Origin: Oopsacas minuta
Lineage: Eukaryota; Porifera; Hexactinellida; Lyssacinosida; Leucopsacidae
Reading direction: 5' to 3'
Length of the DNA: 64,000 bases
NCBI GenBank assembly: GCA_024704765.1
Contig: JAKMXF010000099.1
Span: 796,419-860,418 of the forward strand
Numbering within the stretch: the first letter of the stretch is position 1; every line of letters starts with the position of its first letter. This document shows, in pieces, positions 1-12,447 of the stretch. The notes under the pieces are model-generated. The model was not told the origin of the DNA. It searched no databases and worked only from the letters and a program-made list of their open reading frames with translations. A program made the position numbers and the translations under genes.

Positions 1-426
1 GATACAATTAATGAAATGATAATCGATACAGATAATGAGTTGGCATGAATCAAAGAAGGATTGCAAATCACAAGAAAAAGAAAATTGATCAATGTTGAAA
101 ATGAAGCACGACTTAGTAAATGTAAAGAGCAACTTATTAGTGGTTCCTACACACCATTGGAATTTATCCGAGCAATTAGTCACACTGTGGGTTCTCTAAC
201 TAACTTAAACACAGATCCTTACAATTCTGATGATGAGGGTGATAATGATGTAACTGAATTGGCACAAAGTTGATCTTCGGAAAATCGAAATTTGTGTGTT
301 GTTTGTTTAAGATTGAGAGAAACAACGTGTGTATTTGTGCCATGCAAGCACACAAATGGTTGTCAAAGATGCACGATAACTATTGAAGAATTAGGGCAAA
401 CATACTCTATTTCCGATCCCCAATAG
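1..426 (+). pseudogene. C-terminal fragment of a RING-bearing MULE-type transposase
   Basis: Frame 1 reads from the window edge to a TAG at 424-426 with two internal TGA stops (46-48 and 271-273). The last part reads CVVCLRLRETT, then VPCKHTNGCQRC, the first six ligands of an IAP-type C3HC4 RING finger. The final CPIC pair has decayed to YSIS. The fragment matches the 3' part of the better-preserved FLYWCH-MULE-RING relic at 35850-38765, including the 'DTDN' segment, a basic stretch, an acidic linker and the RING, so I assign it to that family. Both stops can come from an arginine CGA by C-to-T change. In an active copy the RING would be expected to bind an E2 ubiquitin-conjugating enzyme. 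This copy is dead, and the N-terminal part lies outside the window or is lost. Confidence 0.6.
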
Positions 427-595
427 AATATACTTTTCATATATTTACTACGGGCATTCAAAAGTTCCGACCCTACCCCGTATTTTTGTACTATACAGAA
501 TATACATGTACAATTGTTAAATTTTCTCGAAATAATCACCATTAATGTCTATTACTAGTTGTAGACAATCTAGCCATTAAAAATACATTATTATA

Positions 596-1082
596 CAGTG
601 AAACCTCTGGAATCGAGCATGCTAGATACTGGGAAAATTTCTGACGCCCTGATTGTGGAAATTCCCCGATTCTGGATTTCAGTGTAGTATTGTGTCAAAA
701 TCACCATTTCCCGTATATATGTAGTTCATATTATGTCATACTATTGTTTCGTATTGCTAGTGACCCTTAACGTTAAAATAATTCATTCTGCTACATATTT
801 ACCCTAAGAGGCGGATTGAATTGATTTCTTGTTCACCTACGTAGCATTTATATTGTTTTATTCGATAATTATTGCGAAAATAAAATTTATTGAGTTGATT
901 TCAGTATTGGTGCCCCGATTGCGTAGGAGATTTTAGTATTAGTTCCATGCAAGCTGAAAGAATTAGATTATCAGGGTTTGCCCCGATCCCCCGATTCCAG
1001 AGGTTCATTTGTATAGGAAAATATTTTCGCAAAATTCAAGTGCCCCAATTTCAGAGGTTCCCAGATTCCAGAGGTTTCACTG
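596..1082. mobile_element. pogo/Tigger-like MITE inserted in mariner A
   Basis: The termini are perfect 19-bp inverted repeats (CAGTGAAACCTCTGGAATC), flanked by TA at 594-595 and 1083-1084. There is no coding capacity. Variants of the same terminal motif recur inside it. The CAGTG start and TA duplication fit the pogo/Tigger group of the Tc1/mariner superfamily. Confidence 0.8.
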
Positions 1083-2081
1083 TAGTCCCCGGGCGGGATA
1101 TTTTTTAGGGATCTCCAAATTGCGTTCCCTAGGTCGATTCTGGTATCAAAATGCATGCCTGTAAGCTCCTTTTCCAACATTGCAAAGAGCCAGAAATCAC
1201 AAGGAGCGAGGTCAGGTGAGTAGGGCGGGTGATCTAACACACAACTCTCATTCTATCCAACTCTAACTTTACGAGCTTAGTTTTATGTGGGCGTGCATTA
1301 CCGTGCAATAATCGCATGCCCCGCGCTCCAGACTTTGGCCTTCGCTCCCAGTAATGTTTTTCCACTTCTGAGAGGCAACTGTTGGCATAAAAGTCCCCAG
1401 TAATTGTCTTCCCTCTTTTGGTATTATAATCTCAGCAACTGGGCCATGTGCATCAAAGAAAATTGAGTACCGGACCTCCTGATCTCTGAAGTCCGGCCTA
1501 GGATTGAGAGGAGGCACCTCACCTTTTACGACCCATACCTTATTTCTTTCCTTGGATAGTGGCTCATCGTATCTTATCCAAGTTTCGTCACCAGTAATGA
1601 TTTCTGCTAGCCTTCTTGGATCCGATTCTTTATACTCGGAGAGCATTTTTCTACACAAGTTACCCGACGGTCCTTTTGGTCCTCTGCAAAGGAATGCGGG
1701 ATCCACCTCGAACAAATTTCGGTAACTCTAAGCTCATCGATATGGAATGAAGAGTCCCCGTTGAGCTCCCTACACTAATAGCTAACTCCTTAACACTGAT
1801 ATGAGGATCTTCTTCCACTCTTCAGCGAATTTCAGAGGTGTTATGCTAGTGACAGCGGATCTGGGACGCCCGATTCGTTCCTCATCTTCCAGTGACTCTC
1901 GTCCTTCACGAAACCGCTTGGCACACTCCTTCACAGTATTATATGAAAGGCTAGCATCTCCGTAAACGACTTCCAAGTCAATAATGCTATCCTTCGGGCC
2001 AATACCAAGAAGCATGCGAATTTTGATAGAGGATCTTTGCTCAAATTTCAAATTTGAAGCCCGAAATACTTGAAAATACAA
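1083..2081 (-). pseudogene. mariner A transposase, decayed
   Basis: Reading the minus strand: an N-terminal paired-type DNA-binding domain (EQRSSIKIRM, then KRFREGRESLEDEERIGRP at 1782-2081), then the catalytic core with TGDETW and FFDAHGP (1269-1715), then PPYSPDLAPCDFW (near 1200-1240). Frames change between these blocks. The second catalytic aspartate, normally in HDNAR, is glycine here (HGNARPH at about 1300). The third aspartate, in PCDF, is kept, which fits the DD34D mariner triad. The C-terminal tail is cut by the nested MITE. The enzyme would have bound the inverted repeats and inserted at TA sites. Confidence 0.82.
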
Positions 2082-2264
2082 GGATTGGCAAAATTGAGAA
2101 ATTTAATATAATCCTAACTAGAAAACTATTGACGATATGGTGAAAGTTAAATTAGTTCAGAATAGATACTAGAATAAGGTTCATTATGAATCCAGATATG
2201 TAATATAATATCTTATATCTTAAAATTATATGACCAAGGTCGGGAACCTTTTGAACGCCCGTTG

Positions 2265-3135
2265 TACTAATTAACTATATGGTCTATTATTTATCATTAT
2301 TCAATCATTAATTTAAATTCATTAAACTACCAACAGACATTCCCATAATACTTTAACTAAGAAAATATTAGTTGAACAAATGAAAACATCGGAAAATAAA
2401 AGTCAAACAAATGACAACATCAAAAATTATTAGCCGAACATAAGACAACCTCATTATTTCGAATAAATGACAACATGTAAATTCGAACAAATACTGCGCC
2501 CCCGCTTGAAGCTGGCATGTCAAAAGTCTTAAGCCCAAGTCCGGATTAGGCCCCACTTCCGAACAACGATGAAATTTGAAGTAAATTTGTTGATTATCTA
2601 TCATTTTGTGGAGACTATAGATCCGTCATATGTGACGCTTGTGGCATATGATTCACCAACAGTAACTTTGATAGGCTCAAAACCCATTGTGTGACCCTCG
2701 TACAAGCATTATGAGCCACTACAGATAAGAGATAACTACGGTATAATACGTTTGCCAAATTTGGTTTTGTACAGCATGAACTTCCAAACTACCTGGACAG
2801 TCAAATCGTGTCAACTCATATTGATTCTATACCAAGTTAGGCCAGTGTGTTATAATTCATATCACGAAAACCATTAGTTCTATTGTGATTAATATATTAT
2901 TGTTGGATAAGATGTCAAGTATGGTGATTTCATTGGTCACATATACCAATATGACGAATAAAATTCACAAAGTTTGCGGTTTTCACATCTTTTGTTACTT
3001 CCCAATAAGGATATCTATAAGTAGCGGCAAAATTAATAGTACCTTTAGCCCGAATAAATATGTTAATTGTTTCAACAATTCACATAATCTATCTATAAGG
3101 TATAGTATACTCCACTTAATTTGAGCCGCTGGTTA
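2265..3135. other. gene-free interval with a short degenerate tandem array
   Basis: I see no convincing coding or RNA gene. Between about 2374 and 2500 an approximately 31-bp unit with the core GAACAAATGACAACATC is repeated about four times with many changes. The rest shows nothing recognisable. Confidence 0.45.
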
Positions 3136-4375
3136 ATCGGGTCACTTGGCCAGAAACAAAAACCATGCAAATAGTCTTAATTTTCTAGGGTAAATAGGAC
3201 AAACACCTTTATTCCGCTTTATCGGGTCAAAATTGCCTAGTCCCGATGTAACCATATTAAGCAGTCTACTGTATTTCCATGTCGAAATGACGTCATCTAG
3301 TGGCTTTCTTAGCAAATATCAACAAAAGAGTCCTGAACTAGATTTACATTGCATAATTTATTCGATTGGATCTAAGGCTATTCTCATGATAAAAACAATA
3401 TCTGTTTGATCATTTTTTCCATGTTCCAGTTATAGTTGCAACCATGGCTCTCACATTTTTGCAGATATTCGCAAAAAATTTGACAATGTTTGATTTTAAG
3501 ATCAAATTGTCTGAGAAACAAGTAGTATATATAGTAGACCCACACTAATCTGAATCCTCAACATGTACCATAAGGTAATGAGAAATTGGGTACATATTAT
3601 AATCGGCAATAGTAAGTTTTGGAATATCATTGAGGGTTTTCAACTTATAAATGGATATTGACAAATTATTACTATCCATGGTCACTATTATAACTCAAAA
3701 ACACCAATTTTTAATAAGTTTTACATAAGCATCTTTACATCATTTCGTACATTATCTTTGAAATCAAAGATGCGATATTTAACGTTCTACATCTCATCCA
3801 GATTGGGCCATTTTCTCTAAATACTGCTTATTAAGTGAAGAAATTGGCACATTTTGAAAATTTTTTGTTTTTTGATTTGTAGACATGATATTCTACAAAT
3901 TAGTAGTACTTATACATGAGCATAAAAGTACTATTTGTGCTTTATAAACCATTCTATAAACACTACTATATCACTAGTCCAAAAATTCGAGTTTGATGGT
4001 GGGTATTATATAGAAGAGGCTATGGTATTATCAAGGTAAGGGAAAGGGTATATACTACATGTTTTCCATACGATTTGATCATAACAATAATGATTGTCAA
4101 GTTTTCGGTCAATATCAGAAAAATAATACAATTTTGATATTTTGCATGAAATTAGCCTTAGTTCCCATTGAATAAATTATGCAATCGTAAATGTATTTAT
4201 TGAATCTTGACAGAGTTTTAGAAATTGTATAAATAGTCAATTAATAGGGTCATTTTGTTGACATTCTCCAAGTAAGCAATCAATCAGATGATGTCATTTC
4301 GACTTGGAAATAGTTTACAGAGATAGATTGTGTGTATTGTGGTATAGGGCCAAGTGAGTTGACTGTCCAAGTTTA
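3136..4375. repeat. 1.2-kb inverted-repeat (foldback-like) element
   Basis: The arms at about 3140-3400 and 4145-4370 are imperfect reverse complements. Shared landmarks are TCACTTGGCC, a TTTCCA-GTCGAAATGAC block, and TTGCATAATTTATTC followed by CTAAGGCTA. The loop contains a dispersed repeat at 3657-3955. There is no coding frame, so this is probably a non-autonomous DNA transposon or foldback element. Confidence 0.6.
3657..3955 (+). repeat. dispersed repeat R1, copy 1
   Basis: About 300 bp, closely matching 23824-24130 in the same orientation. Shared runs include TTGACAAATTATTA, GATTTAACGTTCTACA-type words and the ending AAACCATTCT. A more diverged relative is at about 25430-25600. No open frame; the family is unknown. 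Confidence 0.6.
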
Positions 4376-5356
4376 GAAATCCATGCATTAAGATATATCA
4401 TATTTCTCCAAATAGTCTACTGTGAATATTTGTTCAACAGATTCTAAAAAACATGAGCTTATAGATTGTGAGGGGGTCACACCGATACATTGAGATTAGG
4501 GACCCCACTTCTTTTATTTAATCCGGCGATGGACTGATACCGATAACCCTAGATAGGATAAATGTATTCAATTTCACGCATTGACGAATAAGAAACTTGA
4601 AATATAATTGAATTTTACATTCCAATTATCAGACAATTGAGTAAGTCAATCGTAAAGAGAACTTGTGAAATCATTTTACACATTCGTCATTACATCATCA
4701 CGTAATCATCATGATGGCCATGGATCCTGCCATTTTTAGTCTTGAATATTAATTACCACATTCAGATACCATCGAGAGTGAAAGTATAATGAAATTGTCA
4801 AATAATAGATTTTTAGTGAACCCTCTACCTCACCTAAAAATCTTCCAAGAATTGGCTTGAATTCTTAGAAAATTCCAAGAACTTGACGTAGAATTTTGGT
4901 GAATACGAACACTTAATTGTCCTAAGATTTAATATAAGAATTGATTAATTCTTAGAAAAATTCTTATAATTAGGATTCAGAATTTTTGTGAATAAGGCTC
5001 ATTGTATTTCATCATTTTAAATTGACCCAAACCATATTATTCCAACATTGAAAAATATTTTAAGGCAATTATTGGCATAAAATCAAATATACGCAAATGA
5101 AGAAATATACACATTCTCGTGATTTGTTCAATGTATCCATCTAAAGATTGTAGGAACAAACAATTTAGTTAGCAGGATTCTTACTCCGGATTTCTCTTGG
5201 TTATTGATGACTATCAAGAAATGCTCCATTAGTTATCTTAACAATATACTCTGTTCGCCGATATTATCTAAGGCAAACTATATTCTGCTCTTGGTATCAT
5301 TCTCATATTTGAAAGCATCCAGATTTTTGATATTAATAACATAAATAATAACAATT
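4376..5356. other. intergenic, downstream of the formin gene
   Basis: No coding frame, RNA gene or recognisable transposon end is evident. It is AT-rich. The formin 3' flank and polyadenylation site should lie at the right end, but I could not pick a convincing AATAAA on the minus strand. Confidence 0.4.
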
Positions 5357-8300
5357 TCAGTAAATTTTCACAGGTTTCGATGATTGGGAGAAACGAGCTT
5401 TATTTCCTGTTCGACACTTAACCTTTAGTTTCAATCCACTTGGGCAAATAGGAACAATCTTTGTATCTGCTTTGTTAAAATCATTTCTCCGTTTAACTAC
5501 GATGTTTTCATGCTCTTTCAATAAAGATTCTTTAAATGAAGAAGCAAAATTGCACCATAATTCGAAGAAGTTAAAAGTGTCAGTATCACTCCAGACATCC
5601 TTAACCTCACCATAAAAATAATATATGAGTTCTTGATATGCTTTTTCGCCCACTTTCCATATTTCGATCTCATTTGCAATTTTTCGCTCCGCAAATAGAA
5701 AAAATTTCTCAACAAATTCTACAAATTTGTTTGGGCTCACTTGGTTATTATCTTCTAAAAAATGGCGAGTATTCTCTCGAACCTTTGTGAGTTGTTTTCC
5801 TAAGTTATTGAGTGCTTCATATAACTCTTTTAAAGTGATTTTAGAAGCAATAAATAAATCCCCTGTATCAGGAAAGGGCAAGATATTTATGATGGAGCCT
5901 TGTAAAATATTATGTTCGAATGTTTGAAGATAGCATCGAGAAACAAAATCCAGGAAGGTACAAGAATTATCACCCGCCTTAGTTTCCTTTAATCGAGGCA
6001 ATAACTCTAAATTAAACCCTACAGCTTCACTGAAAGAATCATAAGTTTGGTTCATATAATTTCCAAGAACCAGAATTATTGATAACAAAGTTCTCAACTC
6101 ATGGCTATTTTTAAGCTTTGAACAACAGCTATTAATAGTATTTAAGTTTCTGTGAATATGTTGAATGTCCTCTTCAAAGTTTTGCATATATAGAATATGT
6201 TGAAATCGCATATTAACATGAGGAATATCACGAAAGAACTTAATTGTTTTACTCTCATTCGACAATTCAACATTTGGAAATTGAGAAAGGTGAGTGTCCA
6301 CTAAACTAATCCATTCATCAGTTACCAATTTACACAAACTCTCTAATATTGATGTTGTTATATTCGATGTCTTAATATCCCAGAATATAGCATTTCGGCG
6401 ATGTCCTCAAGGTGAATATCCACACTTTGTATATTCTTAAAAATTACCCCAACTTGTCTAGATATGTTGGGAGGCAAGATTTCCTCCACTGTAGTAGAAT
6501 GACTTTTAAGATTAGTCATAGATTTAAAATTCTTCCGACTCTTGTGTTTGGAAAAAAGTTCCTCAAATAAAGTTAATTCAATTGATTTAATTTTTGGCTT
6601 CGGTAGACTCCTCCAAATTATCTCAAATTTATTCTTTCGTCCAGGGAGACATAAACGTTTCCAATGGAGGGGCTTCATCATAGTTTGCTTTTTATTAAGT
6701 TTCAGTGTTTGAAACATGCAAGTTGATAATTCTGTATGATTCATAAAGGTTTTGCTCAGATCCTGTAAATCAGGAAGGTTCGGAGGAGGAGGTGGGATAG
6801 ACTTTAACATAACTTCTGGCAGATCCGGTGGGGGAGGAGGACAAATTAAGGTGAAATATTTTGAAGATGAAAAGTTCCCTATAGAATCTTCGTGATTATC
6901 AACCAAATTGTGATTACTTTCACTTTTCGAGAATTCTCCAACGGTATCTTTAGGACTGACATTGAACTGTGAATTTAGAACGGACAACCTAGTAGGTAAT
7001 GAAATAACTCTATGTACCTTCGGATGATGACAGATTTCTTGTTGCAGACTAGATGTACAAGTTGTACGGTTCTCAAATGTCATAATATTGACTTTTTTAA
7101 GCAAATCATTATTTGTTTCAAGTAATGCGCTTAAGCGAGACTTGTAGTCATTGATTACATGCTGTATCTCTTTTCGCTCAAGTGCATGTCTTTGAGCAAT
7201 AGAATGTGAGGTCTTCTCAAATATGTGTGAAGAAATTAAATATGCAGCAGTTACTGCATCTTTCACGTCTATTGTATGTTTAATCCAATTTTGAAGATCA
7301 TTTCTGGCGAAAGAAAGTGGGGTATTATCATTCAAACTCAAAAAATTGTTAGGATCAGATAATTGAGAGTATTCTATATGAGAATTGTACAAATTAACTG
7401 AATTACTAATGAGAGATTTATCTGTAACGAAATTTGTCAACGATTCTGTATTAGAGTTATCAATATTAGGATCAACAGTGATTTCCGGAAGAATTGATAT
7501 TGGAATGACAGGATCAAGGTAATTGGAAGGCTGGCATTTACTATTTGGAATATCTGTAATAAATAAATTCGGAGTATTATCATTATTCCCGAGTGGCAAA
7601 TTGGCTTTGAATGTGGGCAAGGACTCGTTGACATTTGTTTTAATATTTTTCCGATGTTCCAATTTAGTAGCTTGTGTAGAGATATTTTGGGATGAAGTAG
7701 AATTAATATTTATTGTATTTTGATCGTTTGTTAAATTATTTCGTTTAAGTATATTTTCTTGCTTACTCAGAGTTTTATGAGAACTACGAGTAGAACATTT
7801 AGCTCCGTCAAAAGCGTCAATATCTAAACAATCACTAACTGAATTATCAATTCCACAATCTCTTGGGTTATCTATTTCATTCAAATGTTGCACCTGAGCT
7901 TTCGTTTGCTTATAGTGACAATCTAAGTTATTCGTCTTACAGCCTTTTAGTGCAGCATTAATATGAACATCTGATGAGAGTTGTGAAAAGTCCATTTTTT
8001 CTGGAACGAAAATCCTTGTTTGACTTTTAGTACGGTTAGATGAGACAATTGGATTGGGACTGTGCAATCTTTTAATACCGATTGTAGATTTTGAGATACT
8101 TGTAGCATTTATTGAATCCATAATAGTATTCACGTTTAGAGCGCTTCCCCTGATTTTATCATTTGGTAAAGAAATATCACTGATATTATTAACTGTTTTA
8201 ACATTTTGATGAGTTTGAAAAGGAAATCCATCCTTAGCCGATGCTTCATTAAGCGATGAATTCGTTTTTAGCTTTATTTGATGAAAAGATCGTATTGTAG

Positions 8301-9120
8301 AAGAGCCTTGTAAATGTTCCGATCTAGAAGGAACTGGATATCTAGTTTGACGATTAGATAGTGGTTTATAAATATTTTTAGCTTTCTTATTTGTAAAAGA
8401 AAAGTTTTCAGATTTCTCAAGTTGGCTGGAAACAGGATTGATACTGATATTGGATTGAACTTTCTCAATTGGAAATATTCTAGGATTGGTTTGGGTATGA
8501 ATATCGGGGTGAGGACTATCATTAAGATTAATTCTTGACGTTGAGGTATTTCTAAACTGAACATTTGTTTTAGGTTTCTCTGAAAATATACCAGATGCTT
8601 CTTTTGGCTTGCATATGAGATCAGTTTTATGAATAGAATCTTCCCGAATATTAAATGTAGAGCTATTAAATACAGAAGGTAAAGGAATAGTCTTACCAAT
8701 AGAATTATTCATATCAGGTGTATCTGTATATTTTGTTGAAGAACGCAAATTTGATTGACAAGAAGTCGCCACATAAAATGTAGCTTTATCTGTTTCTATG
8801 CATGGTTGCAGGGATTTAGATTTATTATTAGAATTGATGCCTCCAGGTGAAACACAATCAACAGTGACCTTGGCATGTGAAAGTTGTATCACATTGGTAT
8901 CATTAGGTCGAATTTCTGTTTCAAATGAATTACCATTCTCATTGTTCTCCATATATTGATTTTGAAACAATCTAGCACGAACTGTATCTTTTGAATTCGA
9001 GTTAGATTCATGAATAGCAGGTTTAGAGATATTTTTCTCTTCAAAACGTTGTATTCGTTGAAAAACCGGTAGTGAATCATTAAATTTCGTTGAACTCCGA
9101 ATTTCAAATCTTCGATTCAT
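5357..9120 (-). CDS. formin (FH1-FH2 actin nucleator), frame broken once in FH2
   Basis: Formins nucleate and elongate unbranched actin filaments. FH1 recruits profilin-actin, and the FH2 dimer rides the barbed end. Two adjoining frames cover one protein: about 760 disordered, Asn/Ser-rich residues with a possible short coiled coil near 690-720, an FH1 with only two five-proline runs (DNA about 6780-6845), then FH2 starting at MKPLHWKRL (about 6678) and running to about 5480 (LVLGNYMNQ, GFNLELLPRLK, FVEKFFLFAERK). The frames break at 6379-6381: adding one base to that CCC run joins LEDIAEMLYSG to DIKTSNITTSILE as in other FH2 domains. The length then becomes 3765 nt (1254 residues). The start at 9118-9120 is preceded directly by TTTGTTATTTACAG, a good splice or trans-splice acceptor. 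An ATG nine codons upstream lies in that tract and was rejected. No GTPase-binding/FH3 region is visible. Confidence 0.88.
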
Positions 9121-10624
9121 CTGTAAATAACAAAGAAATAAGTACAAGTAATTCAGTTCGCAGAATATTAAGACTCCCTACTATGAACAATATTTTTGGT
9201 ACCATAGTGCTCAATCCGATTCGGAATTAGCGAACCTGACTGTATTCTCAAAAATTGTAAAGCCTAGAGTGGGAGTTAGAGTTCGAACCAGGGCGTCCGA
9301 GTTGGGTTGAGAATCCATCCCAACACGAAACCGATACGCAATCAAACTCTAAGGTCTGACGATATACAGTCAATAATGGTATACCCTTATGAATGTCTAA
9401 TCTCAGGCTGGGTGAGCAGTTGCTTAACATCTATAACTTGGCCAAATACCGTGATTTTCATCATACAGATATATTATGCATATTTAGTAATGGTTTCTTA
9501 CGAAAACAGAAGATGAAATCATGTATCTGTTAGAAATATGTGACAATAGAAAGAAAGTTAGGAAACGGAGGGGCACGATCTAGCAAAATGGTGTGAAATG
9601 CCATTTAGAGGGCGGATATGTGTAAACTAGACAATCACCCAACGGGCATCAAATATGGGGTGAGAGGCTGAGGTAAGGTCTAGGGTGATCATTGTCAATA
9701 TTTTTGCAAAAATTTTGAAAATGTTCAAGTTGTGATTGGTCCAATTTGTGTCGAGTTTATACTACAAAATTTGTAGATTGTCTATGTTTAGAATTTGGCT
9801 AGTTATTTTCTCCCGTTGAGGCCCCCACCTTTAGATAACTATATTTTGTAGTATCTTTGCTAATGTAGTTAATTAAGGACTGTTCGGAGAAAGTTGACGA
9901 GAAAAATAGGATTTTGTCGATAAATTTATACTGCATTCAGTTTACTCATAAAATTTCCCAGTGGGAAATATCGCAAAAATAGTTTGTTGTTACTCTATTG
10001 AGCACTATACTAAGATTGAGATATCTAGTATTCATAATTCCTATCATCTTTTCTATTTAAAGTCACCTCCGGACTAGATGGAAAAACTTAGTTGCAAAAG
10101 GAAAACTAAGTCAATACTAAAATATACAAAAGTTTTCCTTTGTGAATTACCAAATTAGTTCTTTGTAATTAAATATTTCAAGAAATTAAGGAAAACTTAA
10201 TTTGAATTAGTTTCTGTTAACAACTAAGTAAATACAAGTATTTGCGTAGTTTGGCAATACTTATGTATAGGTAGTAAATGAAGTCAGTAAATGGTTGAAA
10301 TCTTAAGGACTGGGAATGTAGCATATATAAAAGTTCCTTCAGAAATCATACTTTTAGGAATGAGTAGTATTTGTTTGCCTCTAGGTGTTGTCTTCCAATT
10401 TAATGAATATTTATAGCAGAGCGAATTTTACTATTACTTTATTGGACATTTTTAATAAAGCAATAGCAAAATATATGTTATGGATCTAAACCATGGTCCA
10501 AATGCCAAATAAACGTATTAATTAACTGTATGTATCGGATTCCAAAATTTTTGGTCAAACAATATATATATTCACTAAATATGGTTGTAGTTTATTGTTA
10601 ATGATGCTTCACGCTAAATGTACC
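9121..10624. other. intergenic region upstream of the formin gene
   Basis: It holds the acceptor-like tract just upstream of the formin ATG (9121-9140). No donor or upstream exon could be assigned. Otherwise it is AT-rich, with no frame of known similarity. A GTTCGAACC box near 9280 was considered and rejected as a tRNA. Confidence 0.35.
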
Positions 10625-10626
10625 TA

Positions 10627-11957
10627 CAGTCTGTTACATAATTATTCTGAATTTTAATATACTTTGAAAATATACCATAACTTACTAGAATCATTGTGTA
10701 TTTGAAAGTGAATACATATTTCGAATTGTAAAATAGTACATACGTAATTCGATTATTTTATTTTGTTCAATTAATCAACTTCTCGAACATTTCTCTTCTG
10801 TAATATTTGTTGTGGCGTCATTTCCGTATTATTCGTAAGTTTACCATTTATCTTCTCTTGTCTTAAGTATTAGCTATTTCAGTTGGCTCAATTGCATAAG
10901 AGAAATATTATCAAGTTATTACTAGAAGCTAACAACCATACCTCAAAAGAAATTGCTCATGTAAGCTTGTCTACTGTATATTATGTAAGGTCAAACTAGC
11001 AAAAGGAATTGATATCTCTCATCAAAAGGAGCTGGAAGGCCATGCTCATTGAGAAATAGGATTAAACAGTCGATTAGCCAACAAATAAGACAAAAACCAT
11101 ATTATCACTAAGAACATTGGCAAGTAGAGCTCCTATACCTGTATCCTACCAGACTGTACGCCGAGCCTTAGTCGATTCCAAATATTCTAAGAAATATCCC
11201 ACAAAAATACCTATGCTGAGTGAAACAAATCGATTGTATCGTGCCCAATGGGCAAAGAAGTTTAAATACACCAAAAAACAATGGGCCAAGACTGTTTTGC
11301 TGATGAAATGTTGATTTGGCCGTCCAGGGGTCGAATGAAGATGTGGACAAAATTCGATCAGAAAAGATTTGTCCCCACCACTAAACATACTCCAAAAATA
11401 AATGTTTGGGCACCACTAAACATACTCCAAAAATAAAAGTTGTAATAACTGTCCATATTACAACTAATATGGACAGTTCATTATTCCTATACATACTTCA
11501 AGGTCATCTCCTAACTCGGGCTGAAATTTCCATGGAGATGATTGGCAACTCATAATGGATAATGATCCTAAGCATACAGCGACAAGGGTTAAGAATTTGT
11601 TGAGTACTAATTTACCAAAAGTACTTCCGTGGCCATCACAAAGCCCCGATCTCAATCCTATTGAAAATCTGTTCGCGTGGGTTAAGCATGAATAAACTAA
11701 ACAAGGCCCAAAGACAATTTCAGAGCTGAAGAAAATGCTGGAAATTACCTGAAGCAGGGTAGATTCTAATTTTCTAGAGCCATATTGGTTTTCAATGCCA
11801 CGTAGGTGTCAAATGGTCATTGACTCAAGAGGCCTACCAATTAAATATTGATTATACACCTCTTGAGAAAATTTTAGTCAATTTTAGTATTGTGTAAGAG
11901 TAAATCCGATCGTATGATAAACTAATCCTTGATTCCAAATAATTATGTAACAGACTG
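10627..11957 (+). mobile_element. Tc1-like element (copy A)
   Basis: Perfect 20-bp terminal inverted repeats (CAGTCTGTTACATAATTATT), with TA on each side (10625-10626 and 11958-11959). The length of 1331 bp is typical of Tc1. It encloses a decayed transposase on the plus strand. A 35-bp tandem duplication (CACCACTAAACATACTCC and following, at 11376 and 11411) lies inside it. Confidence 0.85.
10960..11870 (+). pseudogene. Tc1 A transposase, decayed
   Basis: Fragments in shifting frames follow Tc1 order: a DNA-binding part with GAGRPCSLRNRIKQSI, then PVSYQTVRRAL (11117 onward), then the catalytic core containing MDNDPKHTATRVK (about 11555), PSQSPDLNPIENLF (about 11635) and WVKHE. The second aspartate and the final glutamate of the DD34E triad are kept. 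The first lies in a damaged stretch near 11300 (WAKTVLLMKC then stop, where SDES is expected). The protein would excise the element and reinsert it at TA. Several stops and frameshifts rule out activity. Confidence 0.8.
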
Positions 11958-12447
11958 TATGTTCTACAATTCAACTTCCACATCAATTTTCACAGTACAT
12001 ATTTGTTAATTTTTACGACTTTATTTGTTATTCGTTCATAAACTCTACTAGATGCTGAAACTCAATCATTTCGCTCCCTTTTTGAAATCGGTGACTTAGA
12101 AGGCATTGTTTTAATGTATATTTTATGATATATTTCTTATAATCTCTAAAACATTTATGACAAACTTAGCGATTCAAAATTATGTACAGTCAACTCCGCT
12201 TAATAACATTATCTAGACATCCAGGTAACCACGAAAGGTGAGAGTACGTCTACCAGGCAAGCTAAATTAGAGTTATTCTAACATAGCCTCCAGAGAATTA
12301 GATTGTAAATTCTCCTTCATTGACCATTTTATATTTATACTAACCAACATATAGTTACTGCAAAATTATACTTGCTACCTTAGTCTAACCACGTTTTGAC
12401 AGGCTAGTCCAACCATAGCCGAGATTAATCTACTCGCATCTCAGTCC

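Larger units (their letters stand above)
448..2264 (-). mobile_element. mariner element (copy A) with a nested MITE
   Basis: Terminal inverted repeats of about 28 bp: the left end begins CTACGGGCATTCAAAAG and the right end read inward begins CAACGGGCGTTCAAAAG, each flanked by TA (446-447 and 2265-2266). Removing the nested 487-bp MITE (596-1082) and its TA duplication leaves about 1.33 kb, a standard mariner length. The transposase runs on the minus strand. The element abuts the end of the MULE-RING fragment. Confidence 0.8.

Noticed and set aside
1-426. TGA codons read as selenocysteine or a variant genetic code
   Set aside because: TGA serves as the terminator of intact frames (for example at 25825-25827 and 5357-5359), and the affected gene is a transposon relic.
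277-426. RING finger as part of a host IAP gene
   Set aside because: No BIR domain nearby, and the same RING is attached to a MULE core at 35850-38765.
6338-6430. A short intron instead of a frameshift in the formin FH2
   Set aside because: Any GT-AG pair that bridges the frames would remove conserved FH2 residues, while adding one base keeps them all and gives an exact codon count.
9265-9330. GTTCGAACC box suggesting a tRNA B-box
   Set aside because: No A-box at the right distance, no cloverleaf and no acceptor stem pairing could be drawn.
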